51,060 nt of DNA from contig CALVAW010000010.1 in the NCBI GenBank assembly GCA_944325655.1, positions 1 to 51,060 of the forward strand. The letters are read 5' to 3'. A program made the translations under genes and the position numbers. The notes below the pieces were generated by a model. It was given only the letters and a program-made list of their open reading frames with translations, did not search any database and was not told the origin of the DNA. The DNA is from Candidatus Gastranaerophilales bacterium (lineage in GTDB: Bacteria > Cyanobacteriota > Vampirovibrionia > Gastranaerophilales > Gastranaerophilaceae). Positions 44,378 through 51,060 of this stretch are shown piece after piece (position 1 is the stretch's first letter; every line of letters starts with the position of its first letter).

Positions 44378-45040
44378 TTAGAATAAATTTGCCCTCACTG
44401 CTTTTACTGCTGCTTGAACCCTGTCTGTAACCGCGAGTTTATTTAATATATTTCCCACATGGGCTTTTGCGGTGTTTGTTGAAACTATAATTTCTTTTGC
44501 TATTTGAGAATTGGTTTTGCCGTCTATTAAAAGTTTTAATACTTCTAATTCTCTTTCTGTTAAGCTGTTTTTGAGTTTTTTATTTTCGTATAAATTTTCT
44601 AAATCTTTTATATTTGGAATGGGAATGTAGGAAAAAGCCATTTTTGCAATTTCCAGATCCATCCAAAATTCCCCTGCTGCAACCATTTTTATGGCTTTTT
44701 TTAAATCTGTTTCGCTACCGTTTTTCAGTATGTATCCGCAAGCACCGCAAGCGAGTGATGCCAATACCCGTTCTTCATTTTCATAAGAAGTAAACATTAT
44801 AACTTTTGTTTTGGGATATTTTTCTTTTATTATTTTAGTTGCTTCAATACCGTTTATTTTAGGCAATTCTATATCCATAAGTATTATATCGGCTTGTATT
44901 TTTTCCATTTTTTTTAAGCACTCTTCAGCATTTTGAAAATCGCCTATGACTTTAAAATTTTCATCATTAGCAAAATATCTTTTATGAGCAATTCTGGTGA
45001 GTAAATAATCTTCAACTATATATAAGGTGATTGTTTTCAT
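44378..45040 (-). CDS. NarL/LuxR-type response regulator
   Basis: A 220-aa regulator: a receiver domain with phosphoacceptor D56 ('IILMDIELP') and conserved Lys in 'YILKNG', then a LuxR-type HTH (about 153-215, 'LTERELEVLKLLIDGKTNSQ' and 'STNTAKAHVGNILNKL'). An in-frame ATG at 45052 exists, but GAGAG is better placed for ATG 45040. It is directly upstream of the degenerate kinase gene in the same operon. The intergenic region before it has an AAACA-N6-TGTTT inverted repeat (about 45080-45096) that could be an autoregulatory site. Confidence 0.92.
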   Translation of the reverse strand: MKTITLYIVEDYLLTRIAHKRYFANDENFKVIGDFQNAEECLKKMEKIQADIILMDIELPKINGIEATKIIKEKYPKTKVIMFTSYENEERVLASLACGACGYILKNGSETDLKKAIKMVAAGEFWMDLEIAKMAFSYIPIPNIKDLENLYENKKLKNSLTERELEVLKLLIDGKTNSQIAKEIIVSTNTAKAHVGNILNKLAVTDRVQAAVKAVRANLF

Positions 45041-45119
45041 ATCAGCTCTCATTCCTGTTCAGTCTCAAGGCTATGATATTAAACAACTTGCTGTTTGTAT
45101 ATTACCCGAGTCGGCTAAT

Positions 45120-46796
45120 TTAGTTGTATTGTTTTTGAGTTTTTTCAATTGTTTCTTTTAGCTTTTCGGTTTCACCTGCCAGATAATACAGTTTTATTTT
45201 TTGAGAAAATAATTCATAATGATTTGGGAATCTTTTAATAGCATTATTAAGAATTTTTATTGCTGAATTTATATTTTCAGTTTCAAAAATTATTTCGGAC
45301 AAATCAATGTATTCTTCCGGTGTGGCGGGTTTGATTTTTTTTATTTGAGCCAGTTGAGATAATGAATTTTTTTCATCGCCTTGTAATTTGTATAAAATAT
45401 ATAAAATATATTTATATATTATTGGATTTTTGTCAAGCGAAAGTTTTTTATTTGCAAATTCTTGCAGCTGTTTTGTATCATTTAATTTTATATAATTTTT
45501 AATGTAGTATTTTTCTTTTTGTATATCATCTTTTGAAATTTTATTCAGATTCGCTAAAGATTTTTCATAATTTTTCAGATAATATTCAATTTTTGCTTTT
45601 TCAAAATAGTAATTTGGATTTTCACCTTTTTTAAAGGCTTCATTAATGTATTCAAGCGCTTCTTTGAAATTTGCTTCTTTATAACATATTTTTGAAAGAA
45701 GGTATTCGTTATCACTTGATTTTGGGTTTATTGTTGCCGCTTTTCTTGTTAAAGAGATTGCTTTTTGCAGATTTCCGGTTTCAATTAGAGCATAAATATA
45801 TCCAAAATACGCCTCATAATAAGAGTCATTTACATTTATAAGTGTTTCAAAATATTTTTTTGCATTTTCATAATCTTGTTTATCTAAATAAAAATTACCT
45901 AATTCCATAAGTACCGCTAAATTATTTGGATTAATTTTATATGCTTTTAATAAGTTTGCAATTTGTTTTTCTTTATTATTTTCAAGAAAATATATTTTTG
46001 CTTCCAAGAGATTTGTTTTTAAATTATTGTCATCAAATGTTTTTTTGTATTCTTCAAGAATTATTTTTGCGGAATTTATATCATTTTTTTTAATATAACA
46101 ATCTATTAAAAAATTGTATATTTCCGCATTTTTTTCAATTTTTAAATATTCTTTTAAATTTTTTTCAGCCTCATTGATTTGTCCGCTGTAGTATGCTTCA
46201 AGAGCCAGCATATAGTATATTTCTTTTGTCGTTTCGGGTATGGAATTTATTTGCAGGTCTTTTGCAAGGTTTGTTTTTAATAGTTCATTATTGAAAATAA
46301 TTGCTTTAGAAAGGTATTTTTTTGCTTCATCCTTGTTCCCTTCCACAAGAGCTATTTTGGCTTTGATGAAATATGCACTTGGTGATTTTGGGTCAATTTT
46401 AAGCATCATATCCGCATAGAAATTTGCTTCTTTAAGATTTCCCGTTTCATAATACATTGCGGACATATCAAAATAGTCTTCTATGTTAACATTTTCATCT
46501 TCAAAGGTTATTTTTTCCATGCTTTGTTTTGCAGCTTTTATTTCATAAGATTTTTTAAAGTATTTTGTTGAATTTTTTTTGTCTGAAAGTTTTTTATATA
46601 TTGTTCCTAGGTACCAATATCCGTTTTCATCATTGGGGTTGTTTATGGTGTAGTTTATAAAGAAAGTTTTTGCACTATTAAAATTGTTTTTTTGAATTTC
46701 ATTTATTCCGTCTTGAATGTTCCACAATAAGTTTGCATTTGCTTTTGTGCAAAAGATAATAAAAGAAATTAAAAATATTTTAAAAATTTTTATCAT
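45120..46796 (-). CDS. Exported tetratricopeptide-repeat protein
   Basis: A 558-aa protein with a signal peptide (about 1-21, 'FLISFIIFCTKANA') and then a solenoid of about a dozen TPR units, recognised by recurring 'A..Y...G....A' patterns such as 'NGYWYLGTIYKKLSDKKNST' and 'YYEAYFGYIYALIETGNLQK'. Lys and Glu are abundant. TPR proteins of this kind scaffold envelope complexes, for example for lipoprotein or pilus assembly, but no specific partner is visible. Its ATG overlaps the tmk stop by four bases (ATGA). Confidence 0.82.
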   Translation of the reverse strand: MIKIFKIFLISFIIFCTKANANLLWNIQDGINEIQKNNFNSAKTFFINYTINNPNDENGYWYLGTIYKKLSDKKNSTKYFKKSYEIKAAKQSMEKITFEDENVNIEDYFDMSAMYYETGNLKEANFYADMMLKIDPKSPSAYFIKAKIALVEGNKDEAKKYLSKAIIFNNELLKTNLAKDLQINSIPETTKEIYYMLALEAYYSGQINEAEKNLKEYLKIEKNAEIYNFLIDCYIKKNDINSAKIILEEYKKTFDDNNLKTNLLEAKIYFLENNKEKQIANLLKAYKINPNNLAVLMELGNFYLDKQDYENAKKYFETLINVNDSYYEAYFGYIYALIETGNLQKAISLTRKAATINPKSSDNEYLLSKICYKEANFKEALEYINEAFKKGENPNYYFEKAKIEYYLKNYEKSLANLNKISKDDIQKEKYYIKNYIKLNDTKQLQEFANKKLSLDKNPIIYKYILYILYKLQGDEKNSLSQLAQIKKIKPATPEEYIDLSEIIFETENINSAIKILNNAIKRFPNHYELFSQKIKLYYLAGETEKLKETIEKTQKQYN

Positions 46797-47410
46797 AAAA
46801 TTTCATCAATTATTTTTTTTAAATCTTCAAAAACTTTTTCAATGCTTTGATTTGCATTTATAACTTTTATTCTTTCCGGATATTTTTTAGCTAATTGAAG
46901 GTATCCTTCACGTACTTTTCTATGAAATTCACTACCTTCTTTTTCCATTCTGTCTTTGTTTTTGCCGACTCTTAATTGAGCTGTTTCTATATCCGCATCG
47001 AATATAAAAGTTAAATCAGGTTTTTTCCCTTTTGTTGCAATTTCATTTAATAAGTTTATTTGTTCAATGTTTTTTTCTCTTCCGTATCCTTGATAGGCAA
47101 CAGTTGAATCAATACATCTGTCACAAAGAACAATTTTGCCTTCATTGACGTTTTTATTTACGATTTCTTCTATATGTTGTGCTCTGTCTGCAAGATATAA
47201 AAACATTTCTGCAATATCAGAAACAAAACCTTTGTGAAAAAGAAGGATTTGTCTTAAATTTTTTCCGATTTCGCAATCTCCTGGTTCGAAGGTGACAATT
47301 GTTTCGTAGTTTTTTTCTTTTAAATATTTATTTAAAAGTTCTAATTGGGTTGTTTTTCCGCAACCGTCAATTCCTTCAAAACTAATAAATAAGCCTTTTT
47401 TATGCTCCAT
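46793..47410 (-). CDS. tmk: Thymidylate kinase
   Basis: A 205-aa kinase phosphorylating dTMP to dTDP. The P-loop 'FEGIDGCGKTTQ' is at about 11-22, the 'CDRCIDSTVAYQGYGR' motif carries the DR(Y/C/H)-type substrate-binding arginine, and a LID region follows ('RVGKNKDRMEKE'). AAGGAG precedes the ATG on the minus strand, and a TATAAT-like element (minus, 47439-47434) lies upstream. The downstream TPR gene overlaps by 4 nt. Confidence 0.95.
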   Translation of the reverse strand: MEHKKGLFISFEGIDGCGKTTQLELLNKYLKEKNYETIVTFEPGDCEIGKNLRQILLFHKGFVSDIAEMFLYLADRAQHIEEIVNKNVNEGKIVLCDRCIDSTVAYQGYGREKNIEQINLLNEIATKGKKPDLTFIFDADIETAQLRVGKNKDRMEKEGSEFHRKVREGYLQLAKKYPERIKVINANQSIEKVFEDLKKIIDEIL

Positions 47411-47547
47411 TTTATACTCCTTACTAAAATTATATTATACTTAAATTAAATGAAAAGGAGTTTTGGTTATTTAATAATATTCCGTTACAGAAAATCATTT
47501 ATATTTTTTAACATTAAAGAATATATTTTGATAATTTTTTTATTAAA

Positions 47548-48246
47548 TTATTCACCTTTTTGAATTGATTTTTGAAGCCATTCTTCTGCTCTTGCACCGA
47601 GAAGTATTTTTCCGTCAGCTCTAATGCCATATCCGAAGGGGTCTTCGCCTTTATCAATACCGTCTATATCCATGCAAAAAACTTTATAAATTAAATCAAA
47701 AGTAGAATTGGAATCCCAACCGCCAGGGTTTCCAAAAAGCCTTTTGCCGGTATCTTTATACTTACAAGCAAAATGGTGATGCGGGCTTACTTCATAAAAA
47801 ATAATACCATCAGATAATATGATTTCTTGTTTAGAATATTTTTTACAAAAATCATCTGCATCTTTTTTTAAATCTTTTGTATTATCTACACCGTTTACTA
47901 ATGAAATATGCAAATGAGCATTGTCAACCCCTTCGTCTTTATCTGTACAATCAGTTTCTTTTGTGCTTACAACATCCGCAAATGTTTCACAAAAATATGT
48001 TGCAGAACTAACTAAATTGCCATCCGGCATTTTACCTAAGTCACCATCAGCATAGTATTTATCCGAATTAACAAGCTCTCTTATAACAGTACCCAATGTA
48101 TTATTGCCTTTTTTAAATTTCATAACATTTTCATCAGGTGCGCTGTGAAATGCTATAGGAAGTAATATAGCAGTTAAAATTCCGATTATAGTTAAAACAA
48201 TCATAATTTCAGCTAAGGTAAAAGCTTTAAATAGATTTTTTTTCAT
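47548..48246 (-). CDS. Prepilin-type secreted protein (AFTLAE class)
   Basis: A 232-aa type II secretion/type IV pilus-like prepilin. The leader 'MKKNLFKA' is followed by 'FTLAEIMIVLTIIGILTAIL'; Glu lies at +5 and Ala at -1 of the cleavage site. The globular part has several cysteines ('YFCETFADV', 'TDCTDKDEG', 'DDFCKKYS', 'FACKYKDT') likely to form disulfides, and a 'SPHHHFACK' stretch. Ends with 'GADG'-type 'GIRADGKILLGARAEEWLQK'. GGAG precedes the ATG on the minus strand. Many such secreted pilin-like proteins are encoded in Gastranaerophilales genomes (from memory), usually of unknown function. Confidence 0.85.
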   Translation of the reverse strand: MKKNLFKAFTLAEIMIVLTIIGILTAILLPIAFHSAPDENVMKFKKGNNTLGTVIRELVNSDKYYADGDLGKMPDGNLVSSATYFCETFADVVSTKETDCTDKDEGVDNAHLHISLVNGVDNTKDLKKDADDFCKKYSKQEIILSDGIIFYEVSPHHHFACKYKDTGKRLFGNPGGWDSNSTFDLIYKVFCMDIDGIDKGEDPFGYGIRADGKILLGARAEEWLQKSIQKGE

Positions 48247-48391
48247 AAAACAAACTCCGTTATTTATAATAATATTCTTTACATGAAAAATTATTAATTA
48301 CAATTATTTTATATTTTTTTAACAAAATAAATATAAAATATTTTAAATTTTGTTATAAAATATTACATTTTATGAAAAATTTGAAATATAT

Positions 48392-48420
48392 TTTACCTTT
48401 TTAAATTATTATTTTATAAT
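48392..48420 (+). promoter_or_regulatory. Promoter of the MerR-like/histidine kinase operon
   Basis: TTTACC (48392-48397), a 17-bp spacer, and a perfect TATAAT (48415-48420), followed by a leader of about 35 nt with GGGGAG before GTG 48462. Confidence 0.6.
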
Positions 48421-48461
48421 AATTTGTATGAGTAATTGGTTGATATAAAAGGGGAGATTCC

Positions 48462-49103
48462 GTGCAGGATTCGTTGTATAATACAGTTCAAAAACTTGCA
48501 GTTGAGGAAAAAGTTAACGTTGAAGAGTTGGAAATAATTTTAAATAGTAGTATTGAAGAAGTGGTTAAACTATGTAAAAAGGCATGTTTAAAACCAAAAA
48601 CGGATTCTATGGGGAATGCTTATTTCACCAAAAGCGATGTAGATACTTTAAAGAAAATTAAGGAACTTTATTCAAAATCTAAAGAAATTCAAGAAATGAA
48701 TTCTATGTCTGTTGAAAATAAAATTGAGCTTAATGAAGATAAAAAAAGCGAAGAAATAACAAATCCCGATAAAAAAATTAATTTTTTAACAAAAGCAAAA
48801 AACAGAATTAAAAGCGAAACGGTTTTGCCTATGAGTTCTTCTCATCCTCTTTTTAATCTTCAGGCACAAATGGAGAGATTTGAAAATAATTTAGTAGCAA
48901 AAATGAGTGAAATACTCAGTGAAAAAATGGACGGTTTTGATGAGATTATAGTTGAATTAATTCGTGCTAAAACCGAAAATGAAAATTTGCGTCAGCAGGT
49001 AAATACTTTAAATAAGCAAGTTTTTATTTTAAAAGGCGAGCTTGCATCTTTTAATCCGCTTCCTTTCGGACTTTATACAAAAAAAGAAACAGATGAATTA
49101 TAA
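48462..49103 (+). CDS. MerR-like DNA-binding coiled-coil protein, unknown function
   Basis: A 213-aa protein. The N-terminal ~75 residues ('EEKVNVEELEIILNSSIEEV', then 'AYFTKSDVDTLKKIKEL') resemble a MerR/HTH module in which a wing-like turn precedes a helix. The middle is Lys/Glu-rich, and residues about 145-195 form a coiled coil ('ELIRAKTENENLRQQVNTLN'), as in MerR-type or plasmid partition-like dimerisation helices. GGGGAG precedes GTG 48462. The histidine kinase gene follows 12 nt later on the same transcript. A transcription-regulator role is inferred; I recognise no named family. Confidence 0.7.
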   Translation: MQDSLYNTVQKLAVEEKVNVEELEIILNSSIEEVVKLCKKACLKPKTDSMGNAYFTKSDVDTLKKIKELYSKSKEIQEMNSMSVENKIELNEDKKSEEITNPDKKINFLTKAKNRIKSETVLPMSSSHPLFNLQAQMERFENNLVAKMSEILSEKMDGFDEIIVELIRAKTENENLRQQVNTLNKQVFILKGELASFNPLPFGLYTKKETDEL

Positions 49104-49115
49104 TTTAATTAAGCT

Positions 49116-50819
49116 ATGAGTAATGCTTTAATAAATTTTTATCATAATCTTGAAGAGCCTATTATTATTTATGATAAAAAACAAAATATTTTATATCATA
49201 ATTTGTCTTTTAAGAAAATTTTTGGTGATTTTAACAATTCCCAAGGGTATGAATGTTTAACAAAATTAAGCTATAAATTTTCTTATCAGATGTGCTTTTT
49301 AAAGTCTGAAGATTTAAAGACATATTGCCCGCCTATTAGTGCTATAAAAAAAGATGTTAATTTTTCAACATTTGCAACTTATCAAAAAGATGAAGATAAA
49401 TTCTATCATTTTATGATAAAAGCTTTTAGTGTTAAAAGATATAGAATTGTTTATTTTTACGATATAACCGATGAATTAAGAACAGAAAAATTGAAAGAAG
49501 AAAATGAGCGTTTGAGAATTCAAAACGTTGAATTTGCTTCAACAAATTCAAAGGCTCAAAATCAGGCTGTTAAAATGGCTTTATTGAACAGAATTTCAAT
49601 AAGTATTAAAAATGAGCTTGATATAAAAACTCTTATTGAAAAATCTTTAAGAGAATTGAGTATAGTTTTTGGTGCAAGTAAGAGTTATTTTGCTGAGTAT
49701 AATAAAAATGATTTTATAATTAAATATACATATCCTGAAGTTTATGCACCTCAAATTGGTGAAGAGATTGTTTATTCAAAAACTTTAACCGATGAATTAC
49801 ATAATGGAGAAATTTCAATTCAAACATGCATAAAAGAACACGAAGGTGCTTGTATTCCACTATTAAATTCAACAATAAGAATTATTATGCCTATAATTAA
49901 AAATTCACAATTATTTGGAATAGCTGTTGTTTTCACTCCAAAAAAAGAAATAACTGCCCTTGAAAGAGAATTGTTGACGGGTATTTCTATGGTTATTACG
50001 TCATCTTTGGTTCAGGCAAGTTTATTTCATCAAATATCTCAAAAAAAAGAAGAATTAGAATCTGCTATAAAAGAGTTAAAAGAAACTCAACTTCAGTTGA
50101 TAAATTCCGAAAAAATGGCTTCATTAGGACAATTAATTGCTTCGGTTGCACATGAAATTAACACTCCTTTGGGGGCAATAAGCGCCAATAATGAGATGAT
50201 GGAAAAACTTTTTAGCAATTTTAATGAAAATAATCTTGATATCTTAAAGGAAATGAACGGTATAGATAAAGAAGCCATCAGACGTATAACAAATATTGTT
50301 CAATCATTGAAAAGATTTGTTCGTTTGGATGAAACTGTTCAACAAGAGGCAAATATTAATGAGGAATTGGATTTAACTCTTGAATTGATAAGACATAAAA
50401 CTAAAAAAGGTATTGAAATTATTAAAAATTACGGCAATATTCCTTATGTAAATTGTTATCCCAATATGTTAAATCAGGTATTTTTGAATATACTTATGAA
50501 CGCCGTCCATTCAATTGAAGAAAAAAAAGCGAATGATTCTTTATATTGCGGCAAGATTATGCTTAAAACTGAAATTAAAGATGAATTTTTAAGAATAAGT
50601 ATTTTTGATAACGGTACGGGGATTAAAACAGCAGATAAAAAGAAAATTTTTTCTGCAGGTTTTACGACAAAGAAAAAAGGACAAGGTACGGGATTAGGAC
50701 TTGCAATTTGCAGAAAAATTGTTGAAAAACATAAAGGCAGAATTTCTTTTGAAAGTGGTGATATAGAGGGGTATTCCGAATATAAAACAGTTTTTGTTAT
50801 TGATATACCTTTGATTTAG
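49116..50819 (+). CDS. Cytoplasmic PAS-GAF sensor histidine kinase
   Basis: A 567-aa soluble kinase: PAS domain (about 8-120), coiled linker, GAF domain (about 170-310), HisKA with H345 in 'IASVAHEINTPLGAI', and an intact ATPase domain with N-box 'NILMNAVHS' (about 457), G1 'DNGTGI' (about 498) and G2 'GQGTGLGLAI' (about 521). The HEINTPLG H-box is typical of HPK4/NtrB-like kinases. There is no membrane segment, so the signal is intracellular. No response regulator is adjacent; the preceding MerR-like coiled-coil protein, 12 nt upstream, is the only operon partner. Confidence 0.93.
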   Translation: MSNALINFYHNLEEPIIIYDKKQNILYHNLSFKKIFGDFNNSQGYECLTKLSYKFSYQMCFLKSEDLKTYCPPISAIKKDVNFSTFATYQKDEDKFYHFMIKAFSVKRYRIVYFYDITDELRTEKLKEENERLRIQNVEFASTNSKAQNQAVKMALLNRISISIKNELDIKTLIEKSLRELSIVFGASKSYFAEYNKNDFIIKYTYPEVYAPQIGEEIVYSKTLTDELHNGEISIQTCIKEHEGACIPLLNSTIRIIMPIIKNSQLFGIAVVFTPKKEITALERELLTGISMVITSSLVQASLFHQISQKKEELESAIKELKETQLQLINSEKMASLGQLIASVAHEINTPLGAISANNEMMEKLFSNFNENNLDILKEMNGIDKEAIRRITNIVQSLKRFVRLDETVQQEANINEELDLTLELIRHKTKKGIEIIKNYGNIPYVNCYPNMLNQVFLNILMNAVHSIEEKKANDSLYCGKIMLKTEIKDEFLRISIFDNGTGIKTADKKKIFSAGFTTKKKGQGTGLGLAICRKIVEKHKGRISFESGDIEGYSEYKTVFVIDIPLI

Positions 50820-50836
50820 TTTATTGTATTAAAAAC

Positions 50837-50864
50837 TTGCAAGAAATATTTTATTTGATATGAT
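50837..50864 (+). promoter_or_regulatory. tRNA-Arg promoter candidate
   Basis: TTGCAA (50837-50842), a 16-bp spacer, TATGAT (50859-50864). A hairpin TTGGTGG/CCGCCAA (50879-50897) lies in the 5' leader before the tRNA. Confidence 0.45.
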
Positions 50865-50921
50865 GAAATTGTAGTTTATTGGTGGTTTATCCGCCAATGG
50901 TTGAAAGTTTAATAAGTTTTT

Positions 50922-50995
50922 GCCCTGGTAGCTCAGCTGGATAGAGCAACTGCCTTCTAAGCAGTAGGTCATGCGTTCGAATCGCATCCAGGGTA
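50922..50995 (+). tRNA. tRNA-Arg, anticodon UCU
   Basis: A 74-nt cloverleaf. The acceptor stem GCCCTGG (50922-50928) pairs with CCAGGGT (50988-50994), with a G-U closing pair. D arm 'GCTCAGCTGGATAGAGC', anticodon stem ACTGC/GCAGT with loop CTTCTAA giving anticodon TCT (50956-50958), and T arm 'ATGCGTTCGAATCGCAT'. The 3' CCA is not encoded. It reads AGA codons, which are common in this AT-rich genome. Confidence 0.95.
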
Positions 50996-51004
50996 AATAA
51001 ACCA

Positions 51005-51036
51005 AAAAGACCCGCACAAGACGGGTCTTTTGTTTT
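51005..51036 (+). terminator. Terminator after tRNA-Arg
   Basis: AAAAGACCCG (51005-51014) pairs with CGGGTCTTTT (51022-51031) around a 7-nt loop, and a T-rich tail (GTTTT) follows. Confidence 0.85.
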
Positions 51037-51060
51037 ATTATATCAAGATGACTCTTCTCA

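Noticed and set aside
50829-51017. Minus-strand 62-codon ORF across the tRNA-Arg gene.
   Set aside because: It is antisense to a perfect tRNA cloverleaf and its terminator; such ORFs are a well-known annotation artefact.
1-51060. CRISPR arrays, insertion sequences, prophage genes or defence islands.
   Set aside because: No regularly spaced repeats, transposase or integrase motifs, or phage structural genes were seen on either strand.

Overview
The window is strongly AT-rich, uses the standard bacterial code, and is gene-dense with several overlapping gene ends. It comes from a Gram-negative-type bacterium: it carries LPS inner-core genes (kdsA, gmhA), a tripartite RND/TolC efflux operon, flagellar basal-body genes (fliF, fliG, fliH, fliI) and two prepilins. 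A four-subunit 2-oxoacid:ferredoxin oxidoreductase points to anaerobic or fermentative metabolism. My best guess is a non-photosynthetic relative of cyanobacteria (Vampirovibrionia/'Melainabacteria', Gastranaerophilales-like). The grounds are the 'AFTLAE'-type prepilins, a DnaA-box cluster beside dnaN as in some cyanobacteria, the low GC content and the mix of flagella, LPS and ferredoxin enzymes. This is inference (about 0.6); no rRNA is present to settle it.

Layout. 1-1200: tail of a secreted protein, a terminator, comF, then a DnaA-box-rich gap that is a candidate replication origin. 1201-8079: dnaN-thrB-mnmG, kdsA (opposite strand), recA, and a sugar-nucleotide thymidylyltransferase. 8080-8525: an isolated 53-aa gene with its own strong promoter and terminator. 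8526-16744: clpB, a cell-wall amidase, a GNAT-like protein, folE2 with a repeat-protein partner, a radical SAM protein and mtaB. 16745-21794: small zinc-ribbon and hypothetical genes, one behind a sigma-28-like promoter, plus gloA-like, gmhA, an rRNA methyltransferase and two small genes. 21795-29081: fliF-fliG-fliH-fliI, two tandem WYL regulators and a small membrane protein. 29078-35811: RND efflux operon on the minus strand, a 52-aa ORF, and a small secreted protein. 35852-38550: glycolate-oxidase-like enzyme and a MATE transporter. 38672-40732: a prepilin fused to Cys-rich and very long Gly-rich regions. 40805-43506: 2-oxoacid:ferredoxin oxidoreductase operon (minus). 43607-47410: two-component pair, TPR protein and tmk (minus). 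47548-51036: a second prepilin, a MerR-like coiled-coil protein with a PAS-GAF histidine kinase, and tRNA-Arg(UCU) with a terminator. No stretch longer than 300 bases lacks a gene.

The features I think most worth pursuing are the pilin-polyglycine fusion, the candidate oriC, a recurring leaderless-promoter arrangement (-10 hexamer 5-7 nt before a start codon with no Shine-Dalgarno sequence), the degenerate kinase beside a NarL-type regulator, the sigma-28-like promoter on an unknown 102-aa gene, and the isolated 53-aa gene. I see no CRISPR array, insertion sequence, prophage or obvious defence island.
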